Shown: positions 24,084 through 36,100 of the stretch, piece by piece
Position numbering within the stretch: position 1 is the stretch's first letter
How the letters are laid out: the number at the start of each line of letters is the position of its first letter
Assembly: GCA_027382625.1 (NCBI GenBank)
Contig: JAJKFJ010021500.1
Coordinates: 16,859 to 80,858, forward strand
Origin: Tetmemena sp. SeJ-2015
Taxonomy: Eukaryota; Ciliophora; Spirotrichea; Sporadotrichida; Oxytrichidae
Direction of reading: 5' to 3'
DNA length: 64,000 nucleotides
Translations under genes and position numbers: made by a program
Notes under the pieces: model-generated
Told to the model about the DNA's origin: nothing
Database searches by the model: none
What the model saw: the letters and a program-made list of their open reading frames with translations, nothing else

Positions 24084-25374
24084 ATGGTGGACGCCCATAA
24101 CCTAAACCGAGACTAAGATTACTAGCTCAAGCAAAAGATTCTGTCAAACTTACAGAGCGATGGATTCATAGACTCCATGCGTTCCTAGTTGAGAGCGCAA
24201 GTCATTAACGCCATGGAGAAAGACAAGAAGTCCTCATATGGCTCTGCTTCCAAATACTTGCAGAAGTCTGAGATCTCAAACCCAATCACCAAGAAGGTTG
24301 TAGAGCATGAGGATGGACTGCTCTGCGCAGAGGTAATCAGGGAATTCATGCAGTTTTACAAGATGAGGCTGTCACTTCAGATCTTTGAGCCTGAGATGAG
24401 TATCTCCACTGGCTTCCCAAAGACCAGACAGGAGATGGAGAGAGAAGTCGCACTATAAGAAAGAGGAGACAATTCTAAACCACTTCTACTTAAGATCATA
24501 GAGTAGATTAAATACGGAGGTGGAGGTGGCGGCATGGGAATGATGGGTGGCGCTTCAGATCTTGGTGGCTTCTCCAAAAATCCAGCAGCTTCTCAAAGTT
24601 CTTGGAACGCAGCTCCTTCTTCTAAAGAGTAAGTTCAATTTCCATCCTTTATATAATGACTTTGATTAGGGACTTCCCAGATCCATTCAAGCGACCAGAT
24701 CCCTTTGCTTCTTCTCAATCTGTGAAGGAGAACGAGGACAAGACCAATAAGAAAGAGAGCAAAGATCCCAAGAAGAAAAAGAGTGCTGATAAGAAGAAAG
24801 GCGACGCTAAGAAGAATAAAGACAAGTTATCTTGCTACTTATTTATAATGTTCTAAGTCTAAGGTTGTTAAGAACTAGGACAGTAGCTCAAAGCCAGCAC
24901 CTGCAAGTTAGTCCTTGACAAAGTTGGATGACCTTCCCTCCCTTGGAGGAAAGAAGCCTGCAGCGCCGAAGGAGAAAGACCCCTACGACTTTGACTTAGA
25001 TGACTTAGAGGATGATTCAGAGCAGAAGAGCAGTAAGAGGGGAGGATATGGTATGGAGAGCAAGTACTCTAAGGCTCAGATGCAGTTGAAGGACCAAGAG
25101 GAAGAGGAGAGGAAAGGCTTCAAGATGCATAACCCAGCTCTTAACAACAAGAATGAGATATGATTTTTAGAATAAGCAGTAGCACTATGCGTTTGAGGAC
25201 GAGGTGGAGGAGGAGATAGAGGAAGACATCGACAGTGACAGGTACGAGGACAAGAATATAGAGAGCAGTGGCAAGAACTATGGAATAACTGTCTCTCAGT
25301 CTCTGGGAATAGATAGGAGTGTTGACTCCCTTGAGCTAGATGAATATGACCACATTGAATATGTTGATCTTTGA
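24084..25374 (+). CDS. FOP/FGFR1OP (CEP43)-like centrosomal LisH protein
   Basis: The N-terminus has the FOP dimerisation fold with a LisH motif: QKILSNLQSDGFIDSMRSQL, RAQVINAMEKD, then LCAEVIREFMQFYKMRLSLQ and IFEPEMS. The middle is basic and proline/lysine-rich (KKKKSADKKKGDAKKNKDK). The C-terminus keeps the family end, EEEIEEDIDSD followed by YGITVSQSLGIDRSVDSLEL. FOP proteins sit at centrioles and basal bodies and promote ciliogenesis. Introns at 24629-24669 (41 nt) and 24826-24857 (32 nt) are GT-AG. A 19 bp IES lies at 25150-25168. Start ATG 24084; stop TGA 25372-25374, 27 bp from the end of the convergent CFAP44 gene. Confidence 0.8.
25150..25168 (+). other. IES, 19 bp, pointer AGAAT
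   Basis: AGAAT occurs at 25150-25154 and 25169-25173. Removal skips an in-frame TGA and joins HNPALNNKN to KQQHYAFEDEVEEE. A 16 nt intron with GA..AG ends would also keep the frame but lacks GT. Confidence 0.65.
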
Positions 25375-25401
25375 ATTTCCAAAGCAAGAATAAAAAGCTT
25401 A

Positions 25402-28400
25402 TCAACTCTTTATATGAAGAAGCTTAAATAGAATAGCAATATATATGTAGTTATGAATAATGTATAGTGGCTCTCTCACATTTGAGTAGATTCCATAGGT
25501 GATTACAATAAGTCTTATGAAGAAGAAGGATGAATTATTTATTTCTTTGGTCATTCCTGGTTGATTAGAGAAGGCAGCTCTCCTGTTGGTGGTGACCTTG
25601 GTGTAGATGTGACCTCCCTTCTTTTTATAGAGATTAATTTCAGTCTTGAGAGTTTCAATTTCCTTGGCCTGTAGCTCAAGCAGCTTCTTAAGTTTCTGCT
25701 TCTCCTCAAGCATGTTCTTCTTGTCCTCGTCATCCTCATCCACGAAGATGGCCTTGTTGGTGGAGTCCAAATTCCTATTGAGTTGCAACTGCTCCTCTCC
25801 AAGTTGGCGAATCAAGTTCAACAAGTTCGTGTTGTTCTTTATCGACTCAACACAAATTTGAATTATAATAAATTATAATAAAAAAGTATTTAAAAAATTT
25901 ATCATAAAAAGATACTTATAAAAAATATGTATTGTGTGGGGTTAGACTGAGTGAGTTCTCTCTGAGGTCTTCTCCATCTCGGCATCGGCTTCCTCAATCA
26001 TCTTAATGCACTTCTTCTCAGTCTTCTTTTGGAACTTGTTCTGCAACTCAAGCACTGCATTCGAAGGTCCGGAGATTTCCAAGTTGTCCAGGTCCACCAG
26101 GTTACCAAACCTCAGCATCTGTCTTTCATTTACACCATATTTAAATCCTTATTGTGAATTAGTTAAATAATTTACCGATTGTATTCTCTCTCCTTAGCAG
26201 CTCTGATCTTTTCATTCTCCTTGATTTCCTTCTTCTTCTGGTTGTGGTCCCTCTTGTACTCCTTGAACTGCTTGTCCAGGTTAATTTGCTCCTCGTCCAA
26301 CTCCCTCTTTCTGTTTATAAGTGACAGTAGCTAAGTCCTAGTGAACAGAATAGAGTCCTTAAGATCCTTTGGAAGGTAGTAGCCTCTCCAGTCCTCTTCT
26401 TCCATCAGCTGCTACAGCTTCTGCTGCTCTTCCATGCTTGCATCGCCCTCGTGCTGCTGCAGCTCCATCTGCTTGGCCTCAATCTCCTTCTCTCTTGTCT
26501 GTCTCCACTTCTCAACTCAATAATAAACTAGGTTGAAGTCAGGTTCTAGGTTTTACAGTTACTTTACCTTAAGCACCACTGACACTTCAAGCTGGTTGAG
26601 TTTAGCCATCTTCTCCTTTTGGAAGTCTTGGATCTCCTCCTCAGTGTCCTCCAGCTCAGACTTGATGTTCTTCTCCTTCACTTCCAGTTTCTTCCTCTGC
26701 TGCTCCAGGTTGTTGATGAACTGCATTATCTCTTCCTTCTCATCGTACAGAGTCATTCTGTCATCTCTCAGCTTCTCGATCTCGTCTATCTTGTACTCTT
26801 CCTGAGGGAGAGATACCACATTGTTCTCATCCTCCTCGTCTTCTTCCTCCTCATCTACTTCCTCTTCCTGATCAGCATCGTCTTCTTCATCGTCCTCGGC
26901 GTCGCCCTTGTCTTGAGGCTTGCGGTTGTTCCTCTTGCGCTTGATGATCTTCTCGAAGAACTTACGAATTTCATCGTACTTGTCGGACCCCTCTGGACAC
27001 AGGTCGTGGAACTTGATCATTAAATCCTCTTCTCTGGCTTTAATTCCATCGATGGCTATCTTCTTCTCTCTGAGCTGCTTCGATATCTCATTGATTTCTC
27101 TCAGAATAATGATACAGTCATTAAAGATTGTGATGTAGAATCTGGCCCTTGTCTTATCTGCACTTGGCTAGTGCTTTGGTGAGCTCTTGGTCTCTGCCCT
27201 CCATGCTTTTCAAAAGAATGAGTTCTTCGAAGTAGAGCACCAATTTCATCTCAGCGTTCTTCAAGTCACTCTCAAGTCTGCTATTAATTTAAATATTTCT
27301 AGTCTGTACTTCTCCTTCTGCATCTCCTTAATCTCCTCATCGAAGGTGTTAATCATGCCATCGATCTCGGAGTTCAGCTGCTCCTTCTCGTATTGCAATT
27401 CGATGCGTCTGATTTGTTGCATCTCACTGTCTAGCTCAGTTATGTCCATATTCTTCTTGCCTTTGCGTTCCAGTCCTTGGTTGCGCTTACGCTCCTCATT
27501 GGCCTTCTCTTGAATGGACTTTGCTTCAGCTTGCTTCTAAGCTTCACTCATCTATGCTCCTTGGTTCACAACTCAATCAATAAAAATACTAAGCTCCAGT
27601 TGCCTACTCCTCAACGTTTTGTTGCTGTTTCTTTGAGGCGAAGTTATTAGACTTCTTAGAGGCAGCTGCTGCTCTTTCCCTCTCGATCTTGGCCTTCTTG
27701 TGGTTCTCGATGTCCTTCTCAGAAATCTCGAAGAACTTCTCGGGGTACTCGATGTTGTGGTTAATGCTTGGCTCAAACAAGTTCACTCCTTCTCCAAGTT
27801 CGTTGTGTATTTCAGTCAGTCTACCATTAATGGTTTTCACTCTGTCAATGATATCCTGCTTTCTGAGCTTGAGCTCTTGGATCTTTTGGTTGAAGTCTAC
27901 CTTAAGCTTGTGGATGCTACCCTCCAATAGGACCATCTGTTGTCTCTTCTTAGCGAAGTTGACTCTTTGGTTCTCAGGCACGACATAGCTTGAGGAAAGC
28001 TTAAGCTTGTAGTCCTTGTAGGTTTGCATGGCTTCCTCGATTTCCTTCCTGTCAGCTGGGTCTTCTCCAGAGTGCATGGCTTCCTTCTTTTCAAGCTTTT
28101 CAATCTTCTTCTTTCTGGCTTCTCTCTAGAGTTTCCTCTCCTCTCTCTTGCGCTCAGCTTCTGTCTTCTTGGCTTGTAGCTGTGCTTGCTGTTGAAGCTG
28201 CTTCTTAGTCTAGTTCATAGAGGTCTTCGTCTGGGCTGCATCCTTGGCCTTATCGTCTTTGGTTTGCTGCATGGCTCCAGAGGCATCTAAGTTATCCATG
28301 TCAGGATCGTCATTGAAGTCCATGGAGTTGTTGCCAAGCATCTCAGACTCCAACATCTGCTTGAAGGTTTCAATATTCTGTTAGAGGAAGTCACTCATCT

Positions 28401-31400
28401 TATGTACTCTGAAAGTGGTCACATAATGCTGAGTCTTGAGAGCCACTACTGTGAACTTCTCGAATTCAAGCACGTCGTAGAACTTTGACTTTAGCTTATG
28501 AAGCTTCAAAGACTCGTACTCGATTCCGAAAGCTACTTCTTTTCTTGCCTCTTCAATCTTGAGGTCATTTCTATCTTGCAGCATGTTGAAGTAGATAGGA
28601 TCAATGTTGAAGTCGTCCTCTGTGATTTGGATCCATTACTCTGTGCCTGAATTCCTGACTCTTAGCTCTTTAAAGCCTCTTCTAAGTTTTTCAATCCTCA
28701 TCTTGACTTCATCTTTCTTCTCTTCAGCCAATTTAACTCTGTGGTCTTCCTCAGTTCTGAGCTTTGCCTGTTAAAATCATTAAAAGTGTATGCATGTTAG
28801 ATTGAGTACTGAGAAGGGTCCAAGATATCCTCGTTGATATCCTCTGTGAGCTTGAGTGCCTTGGCTAGGTAAGCGTGGTCGATGGCGTCCTTCTCCTAAT
28901 CAAGGTCAGTAAAGTAGGGAGGAGTTGAGTCAAAGAATTCTTTCATTTTCTCTTGTCTGATTTCTTCTCTCTGAGACTCAGCCATGAAGTCAACACCCTC
29001 AACTCCTTCCAAGGGATTAAAGGTTGACTCTCTCTTCATGTTGTCCTTGTCAATCTAATGGATGTAAATGAGTCCATCTTCACCAGTGGATATCATCATC
29101 TTCTCATCCTTGTCAAGCTTAGCACTCGTTATTCTGCCGTTGTGTCCATCGTGCATCAATAAATTATTCACTAACTCATCTTAATGACGAGGAATTTGTC
29201 AAGGTTGTCTAGTATTCTCAATTGAATCTCTCCATTTTCAAAGCCCATTATCAGGAATTGCTCCGAGGGACTTCTATCAATGTACTTGCAGGAAGTTGTC
29301 TTAGAGATTTCATAAGCCTTGAGTGGTCTTGATTAGTTGAAGTCGCACAGGTAAAAATAGCCAGAGAAGAGTCCAGTAGAGGACACAAGGAACTTTCCAG
29401 TGCCATCGTTTAAGTAATTACAAGCCAAAATTGGCTCTGGGTCCCAGTCCTCCTCTTGCTCCTCTTCTTCCTTAGGAAGTTCTCCTCTGAGTCTCATTCT
29501 CCTCTTCTTTTCTTCTTCCTCCTCGTCCTTCTTTTGGTTCTTCTTCATCTGGAACTCCATCATCCTAATTCTCCACTCTCTGATTCTCACTTGATCAGTC
29601 AGGAAGGTCTCTGTGTTTACAATGTCCTAAGCTCTAGGTCTCTCTATCTCGTAGACATATCCGTTGGAGCATCCAACAAGCAGGTTGTTGCTGTCCGTAT
29701 CCCATCTCATATCATTGATGCGCACTGTCTCCTTCTTCTCCTCATCTTACTCTTGCTGTTGGTTGGCTGGGATGATCACCATGCAAAGAGGCTCATACTT
29801 TTGGAGGTTGTCGTGACCTGAGATCAAGAAGAAGAAAATTTCTCCATCCTAAGAGGCAGTTGCTAGCATGGTGTTGTCTGGAGAGTACTTCACTCGCACT
29901 ACTGCAGAGTCATGAGCTTTGAAAGCCTTCAGAATTTAAAAGTCATGTGAGCCAAGCATCAATATTCTCACTATACCGTTGTCGAAACCTGCAGCTACTA
30001 CCTTGCCTTGATTTGCTTCAGCATAAGGAAGAATATCTAGTGAAGTACCTGCACCCTTAAATTTCTTGGAGTAGAACTCTCTATCCTTTGCGATATCCCA
30101 GAGCTTTGCCTGTCCATCAGAGCCTAGTGAGATAGCTGCATTTTGATCCTAGCAAATGACGAGGTCTGAAATTTTCCCAGAGTGGAAATCAAACTCCATA
30201 CAAATAATACATAGAAATGCTTGATCTCAGTGACAGTCATGTGCTCGTCCATCATCATCTTCCAGATCTTTCCCTTTCCATCTTGAATAAGCCAGTGGTC
30301 ACTGCCCTTAGTCATGTTAACAATGTATGCTGGTTCGCCAGTGCCTCCGTTGGTGTCATCTCTGATCAACTTTTCCTTAATAGGTGCGACTACTACTTCA
30401 ATAGTTTCATCTGCCTCTGCGTTATCGATCTCGTGGAACTTCCACCATTTTATATAACCGTCGGCTCCTGCTGTGATGAAGTGGTCGTGCTCCAACTCCA
30501 AATAAACCACCTCAATCATGCCTTTAAAATAATTATGGAGAGGAGTGAAGTGAACTCCTGGGGCGGATCTTGCAAGCACCAAGTGGGCCTTGACCAAGTT
30601 ACCCTCCCAAAGCACCAAAGTACCATAGTCACTTCCACTCACTATCTTGCCGTCTGGCAACTCTGCGAAGCCAGTGACATCAGACAGCTCCAGCTGACCA
30701 AACTTGCCTATCTCGCCTTGGAGCTTTAAACCTGTGAAGGTCTGAGCCATCCTCCAGAATCTAATGTGACCACTTCCACTTGTGAACAAGATATATTTAA
30801 GCACTATTTACGATACTTAATCTAATTTGAAGTCAAAATTAAACATAATACTTTCTTACTTTAGTATTTTAATCCTATTTATTTTATTTTGAGAAAAGAG
30901 AATTATTTTTTTTTAAAACTGACCTCCTAAGTCGGAGTACAATTTCAGTTTTTATCTATTTTTAAATAACACTTGTAATAATTATTGCAATTTTGTTTTT
31001 TGTAGTGATATTTCAGTCAGCTCCTTAAACTTCCCTTATAATAATTTAATGATTAAAAGATTAAAAATACTGAGATAATAAACTTATGCAAAAGCAATTC
31101 ATACTAAAATAAAATCTCCACTAGAGTTTTATAATATTATAGATATCATCTGTGAAGGGAGAGAAGCTGACTCTGTAGACGTCCATTGAGAAGGCCTTAG
31201 CTTTGAGAATGACTCTCTGGGCAAGCCAGTCCCAAACTGTGATTGTAAAGTCAGGGCTTCCTCCCACACTAGCCAGTTTAGTACCTGACACTGAGAACTC
31301 CACGTGAGCGTACATCTGCTCAGTTCCCCTTCTCAGAATTCTGTACAGCCTGAGACTAGGGTACTCGTATATAAAGATGTTAGGTTGTCTTCCTTTCTCA

Positions 31401-31858
31401 GCCACTGCGAAGTACTTGCGAGAGGGTTGCACTGCAATAGATCCAATACCGTCTGTATCTTGGCCCCTGTATATTTTCTTTTCGTGAGTAGTGATGTTGT
31501 AGATCTGGTAGGTGTTGCCAGTTGCAAAAATTACAACGCTATCTTCCAAATAGTGAAGGTTGAAGCGCTTGTAGGACTGGATTCCCTGGCAGCCATAGAA
31601 TCGCTTGTTCCTTCGGGAGATGTTAGAATCCTCGATGGGCTTGTCAACGTGGCCGTCGGGGTAGAATTCGTCGATGCCCATCTGGACTTCTCTGACTTCC
31701 TCCTCTTCAGTTACTTACTACTGCTCCTCGGGAGCGGGAGGTTACTTTCCTCCATCTTTTTTGCCTATAAAAAGATACGCAATTAATAAAATCAAAGAAA
31801 AGAAGACTACAATTGTATAAGAGATTTGTAAGATGAGGGACCTACCTTTGTCAGCCAT
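25402..31858 (-). CDS. CFAP44: CFAP44/FAP44, axonemal WD-repeat and coiled-coil protein
   Basis: The N-terminal half is WD repeats: FNLHYLEDSVVIFATGNTYQ, GGSPDFTITVWDWLAQRVIL, GSGHIRFWRMAQTFTGLKLQ, DGKIVSGSDYGTLVLWEG and DHFITAGADGYIKWWKF. The C-terminal half is long coiled coil (for example NEIIEELDSE-type helices near 27-28 kb). Order and motifs match CFAP44, which works with CFAP43 in the axonemal tether complex holding inner-arm dynein f. Exon 1 is 13 nt (31846-31858), followed by an 81 nt intron (31765-31845). Tiny introns lie at 26511-26528 (18 nt) and about 30195-30211 (17 nt); another spans about 26113-26176. At least five IESs interrupt the gene. Stop TGA 25402-25404 is the first after the coiled coil; AT-rich sequence before it means the true end may be a little earlier. 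Confidence 0.85.
27275..27300 (-). other. CFAP44: IES, 26 bp, pointer AGACT
   Basis: AGTCT on the plus strand is at 27275-27279 and 27301-27305. Removal joins KEKYRLE to SDLKNAEMKLVLYFEE, continuing the coiled coil. Confidence 0.75.
27556..27592 (-). other. CFAP44: IES, 37 bp, pointer GGAGC
   Basis: GCTCC on the plus strand is at 27556-27560 and 27593-27597. Removal joins NVEEQATGA to QMSEAQKQAEAKSIQEK in frame and skips a TGA. Confidence 0.75.
28768..28808 (-). other. CFAP44: IES, 41 bp, pointer CAG
   Basis: CTG on the plus strand is at 28768-28770 and 28809-28811. Removal joins DPSQ to AKLRTEEDHRVKLAEE. The insert begins GT and ends AG when shifted by two bases, but splicing that way gives the wrong frame. 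Confidence 0.6.
29154..29176 (-). other. CFAP44: IES, 23 bp, pointer GATG
   Basis: CATC on the plus strand is at 29154-29157 and 29177-29180. Removal skips a TGA and joins LDKFLVIKM to HDGHNGRITSAKLDKDEK, a normal WD-repeat strand. Confidence 0.75.
30789..31140 (-). other. CFAP44: IES, 352 bp, pointer ATATCT
   Basis: AGATAT on the plus strand is at 30789-30794 and 31141-31146. Between them is very AT-rich DNA with no coding character. Removing one unit joins VSFSPFTDDI to LFTSGSGHIRFWRMAQTF, which is the continuous WD-repeat sequence expected of CFAP44. Confidence 0.8.
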
Positions 31859-32053
31859 TTCGGTGGTTGGTGTGTTAGATACAAGTCTTAAGTAAGTTGT
31901 TGGGATGTTAAGAGAACGAAGATCTCTAAATTTAAATATCAAAGACTATTTAAATAATTATATCACAAATATAAAATGAATGTGACACTTTTCACTCTCA
32001 TTTAATTATAGTTTGAGCAATAATTAATGGCTCTTCTTCTTAAATAAATTTAA
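31859..32053. promoter_or_regulatory. Divergent intergenic region, likely bidirectional promoter
   Basis: Only 195 bp of AT-rich DNA separates the CFAP44 start (minus) from the start of the next plus-strand gene. Both promoters must lie here or overlap the genes. I see no specific motif that I can name. Confidence 0.4.
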
Positions 32054-35000
32054 ATGTTTCCTCCTCCAATAAGTACAGTAAGTGTGATAAAGAAAAAGAA
32101 GGGTGAGTTTAATTATAGATCAGAGTTTAAGAAACAAAAAAAGAAATGGAATAGCCATTTAGTGAGCGAGTCATGACCAGTGTCAATTACAGACTACTGA
32201 ATTTTATATACAACTATATTTATTTCCATTCCAAGATACTTGATGAGATTTTCAAAGAGCAGAATTGGAACAGACAGGCCATGGACGTGGAGAAAACTAA
32301 AAACCTCCAACTACTTTGGATGAGTAGACAGTAAGAATCCTAGTTTTCTATAATAATAATAAAGAGCTTATATATCTCAAACTTAACAAGCAATTTACAA
32401 CCTTTTTAGCCACTTCGCGATCCTCTTTTTTAAATATGATTATTTTAGGAATGTGTTAATAGGACCAAATAAGCCCCTACTCGATTAGATCTAATACTTC
32501 AGCAGGGCTTTTAACTCAGATGAGATATACAATTTAAGCAAAGCCACAGAGCTCTACACACTATCAGCCTAAAAAATATTCGAAGTTCAAAAGGATAAAC
32601 AGCAAAACATCTTCCTAAACAGATATGAGTTCCCAGACTAAGTTAATAAGCTTTAGGAGGATCTCGAAAAATTTCAATTTTTAATTTGTGGTTGATCCAA
32701 GAATCAAATACGTGCTTTTTTGGAATGACCTCAGAGCTAAGACCCAACAGACTCTGGACTTTGACTTTGAGAATACCTCAAAGAATAATTTGTTCCTCTC
32801 TCAACTGGATTAGATGAACAATAGTTTCATTTAAGCGACAGTGAGGGACAGTCTTAAAATCTATGGGCAAAAAGTGCAGCTGCAGTTTTACGCTTAGATA
32901 GAATCCTTCACTCCACTGAAGATAAGTGTATTCAGTGAAGGCCTAGTGAAGTTGTTCGATGGTTATATCTTCTTAGAAAATCAGAGAAATACTAAGGCAC
33001 ACATGTCCTTGAGTGAATTGTTCTCTTTGCTGGAAGAAAGAGGAGTTTCAAAGCACAAAGTGAATACAGTTTGGAGTAAGTGTTGTCATAAGATACTCAA
33101 GTGTCTACTTTCTTCAGTAACTGAGATTACCTTGCTATCACCTAAGACTTTCCAAATCGTCTAATTCAACTTTGAGCTCTCTTCAGACCTCGAACCCTAC
33201 ATCTACAAAGTCAAAGTGGACCACAAATTTCCAAAGAGGGGAATCACTTGACACCCACAAGAAAGTCATGCTCTCAGAAATTCTCGAGAATTTGAAGAAG
33301 AGGATAGTGAAGGAGCAGATTCTCACTCAGCTAAAATCCAGCATCAACACTCCTAAGTTTCTCTACTTGCTCAAAAGAATGCAAAACGATCCCAATTTAT
33401 CAAAGGATAATTCTAAGCTGGAAGAGTCCCTAGACATCCTACTGAAAGAGGATTATACCAAGCCAAAGCTCAGAGAAAGAACTGTTAAGAACATTAGTGA
33501 GGAGCTTTTCAAGAAGATTTCGAAGGAGCAAAATTTGATAAAGACTGGGCAGCTTAGAACCCCTAATTTCGATAGTATCCTATCTACAGTTAAAGTTGAG
33601 AAGACACTCATCCCTATCTTCTACCACTACAAAGAGGGGGAAGATAGACGTGCTCAAGACTTTCATTCAAAAGGCAAGTACTGATCAACCCATAAGCCAA
33701 CGAGTCTATCAAGAATACTTTGAAAAGTAGCAGAACTCACTCAAGCAAGGAGGGAATCAAGATTAAAGGATTGTTTGGAAGGTGGAAGAATCAATTCTCA
33801 AGGACCCTGTCCTCAAATTCAAAAGAAAAGGAGCAGAACGAGATAATCAAGAATAGGCTTAAGATTTTGAAGACCACTGATAAGCAAGCCTCTTAAAAGG
33901 TTTTCAAAGACGAATCAAGCTGTATCAAAGTCTTGAAGTCCCTTCTAAACCAGAACTCAGTTTTCGATTTTCTAGAGGTCCTAACTATCACTTAAAAGTT
34001 TAGCGAAGAGGAAATCCAAGCAGCCTTTGTTAGAAATTTGAAGTTATTTATTTACACTGATTCAAAGTGGAATGTTGAGAAGTTTGCTAAAGAACTAGAA
34101 CGTATTCTCTTTGGTGAGAGAGCATCACCACTAGTTTAGAGTGGAGCTGCAAGAGCTGCTTTTAAATCTTAAGACTAGATAAGATAACCACTTTTTGAAT
34201 TAGCAAGATTTAGAAGGCAACTGCAATCAAGCTAGTTAGATTTGATCGTTTAAAGACTACTCAGCCTTAATTGGTTTTTCAAGACAGACCAGTCAAAAGA
34301 TTCCTGCAGAAGTTAAGGGACAGCCTAGGTATTGCAAGAGTCCTCTCAACTGCAATAGTATCAGACCAGGTACAAGTCAGTAATGATTCAAAAGTCCCAA
34401 ACAGAGAAGCAACTGAAGATGTTACAAAAGGATTAGCAGTTAATCAAAAACATAATGAGGAGGAGAATTTTTAAATTGAATCAGGAAAGACTCTGGATCA
34501 GTACTTATTTGGCTCCTTGAAAACTCCAAGGAATCAGCAGACTTCTCAACCACCGCTCCATTCAGTTTTATAAATTGACTAATTATTTTCAGCTAAAAAC
34601 CTTCTTGCAGAACTCTTAAAGAGCTTAAAGCACCGCTGCTACCAAGAGAAGACACATCTTCACTGCAGACTAACAGACCAACAACAAGCACTCTTACACT
34701 TTCTCTGAATGAGCAGGATGAGAACAATGATGAAGAGCTAAAGTAAGCTCAGAAGAATGAATTGAATTCAAAGGCAATAAAAGGGCAAGTTCTCTGAGAT
34801 GATATCCGTTCTCGAGAGTGAGGACATAGTGAGGCAAGCTGCGCTAACTAGCAGGGGTAGAGAGGGCTTGATAACTCCACAGTCGAGGAACTCTTTTCTC
34901 TACTCCAAAAATTACAACTTAGAGGCTTTTCTCAAAGACTCCACCAACTACTAAATTATGCCTTTATAATCAGCTAGAAATACAACTTCTCGTCCTTTTG

Positions 35001-35982
35001 AAACTCGTTTAGATGAAAATTGCGATATATAATCAGACTTGAATAAAAACCGAAAAGAGCAGTCTTAAATGATGACAAGAGGACCAAGTTATAGTGATAG
35101 GAAGATATTCAGCAGTGTGATGTCCAAGAGGTTGCAGAGAGTCATTCCTAAGCAGCCTTAGGAAAATAAACCTAACTACATCGAACAACTAAGATAGTTC
35201 AGAGTCAAACTCTTATAAACCTTGAAAATGTTAAATTAAAGCATAGATTTCTTGTTTAAGTTTAAGAAAAGAAAATGCATCAAGAGCTGGTCACTAACTA
35301 GGAGCAACACCCGTCTCCTTAAAACCAAGGACAGAGTATTTTCGGCATGAAAAGGTAGCAGAGGTAGGAGGCCGAGAAGTAACAAGTGTCAATGATAAAG
35401 TAGTAGATTGCTTTTGGAATCAAGCATAAGATGCTCAAAGCTGCAAAGTAACAACAAATAGAAAATGAACTCACCAGCAATCAACAGTAGCAGCAGGCCA
35501 CATATGTGCAGGTAACTGCTTTTATTATTTGAGGATGAGGACACTGACGAGGAATTTGATGAGGAGTAGGTGGAAAGAGAGTCTCTGTTGATCAACTCAA
35601 AGCGCTTGAGGGACAAGTACGTTCAAAAAGTAAAGGAAATATATCAGAACTACAAGTAGACAAACACCTTCATGATCCAAATTTTTCCCTTCAACGTACA
35701 AACTCAAGCCGCTTCCAAGTCTTTGCAATACAAGCAAGTCATTATCACTATTTATCGATAAGACAATGAGAATTACTTTATAAACTTCTATATTATGGAG
35801 ATAATGAAATAAGCTTGAATGATTTAGGCAATCCGATTAGTGCAAAGAAGAAGTAGACTTACTTGTTCCAACTCTCCTATAAAAATCAAGTTACAAAGCA
35901 ACTTATAGACACAATTGCAAACTAAATGGAAGACTTTGTCTTTATACGCGACCTAAATACAAACATCATCAAAACTAATTGA
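32054..35982 (+). CDS. Large unknown protein
   Basis: ATG 32054 begins MFPPPISTVSVIKKKK. Coding blocks in order include VNYRLLNFIYNYIYFHSKIL, ILDEIFKEQNWNRQAMDVEK, KYVLFWNDLRAKTQQTLDFD, VSKHKVNTVWSKCCHKILK, DTHKKVMLSEILENLKKRIV, HYKEGEDRRAQ, an acidic EDEDTDEEFDEEQVE, and the end IANQMEDFVFIRDLNTNIIK with TGA 35980-35982. Frames shift repeatedly between blocks, so there are unresolved introns, IESs or read errors, particularly 32.33-32.45, 33.7-34.6 and 34.6-35.2 kb. The protein would be over 1000 residues, mostly soluble and helical. I do not recognise a family. It is transcribed divergently from CFAP44. Confidence 0.5.
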
Positions 35983-36100
35983 ATCAACTTCGATTAATAT
36001 ACGGAGAGAAAGATTGCGCATAAATTTATATATTTTAAATGAAAATAAATTAGAGGTTCCTTGAGTTGAGGGCCTATTTAAGTTTATAATTATGAGTATA

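Noticed and set aside
16356..26528. In-frame TGA codons as tryptophan or programmed readthrough
   Set aside because: Internal TGAs in otherwise good frames here (near 16.37 and 26.52 kb) vanish once a pointer-flanked IES or an 18 nt GT-AG intron is removed; TGA is best kept as the stop. A pair of TGAs inside the 60 kb duplication fits a gene end rather than recoding.
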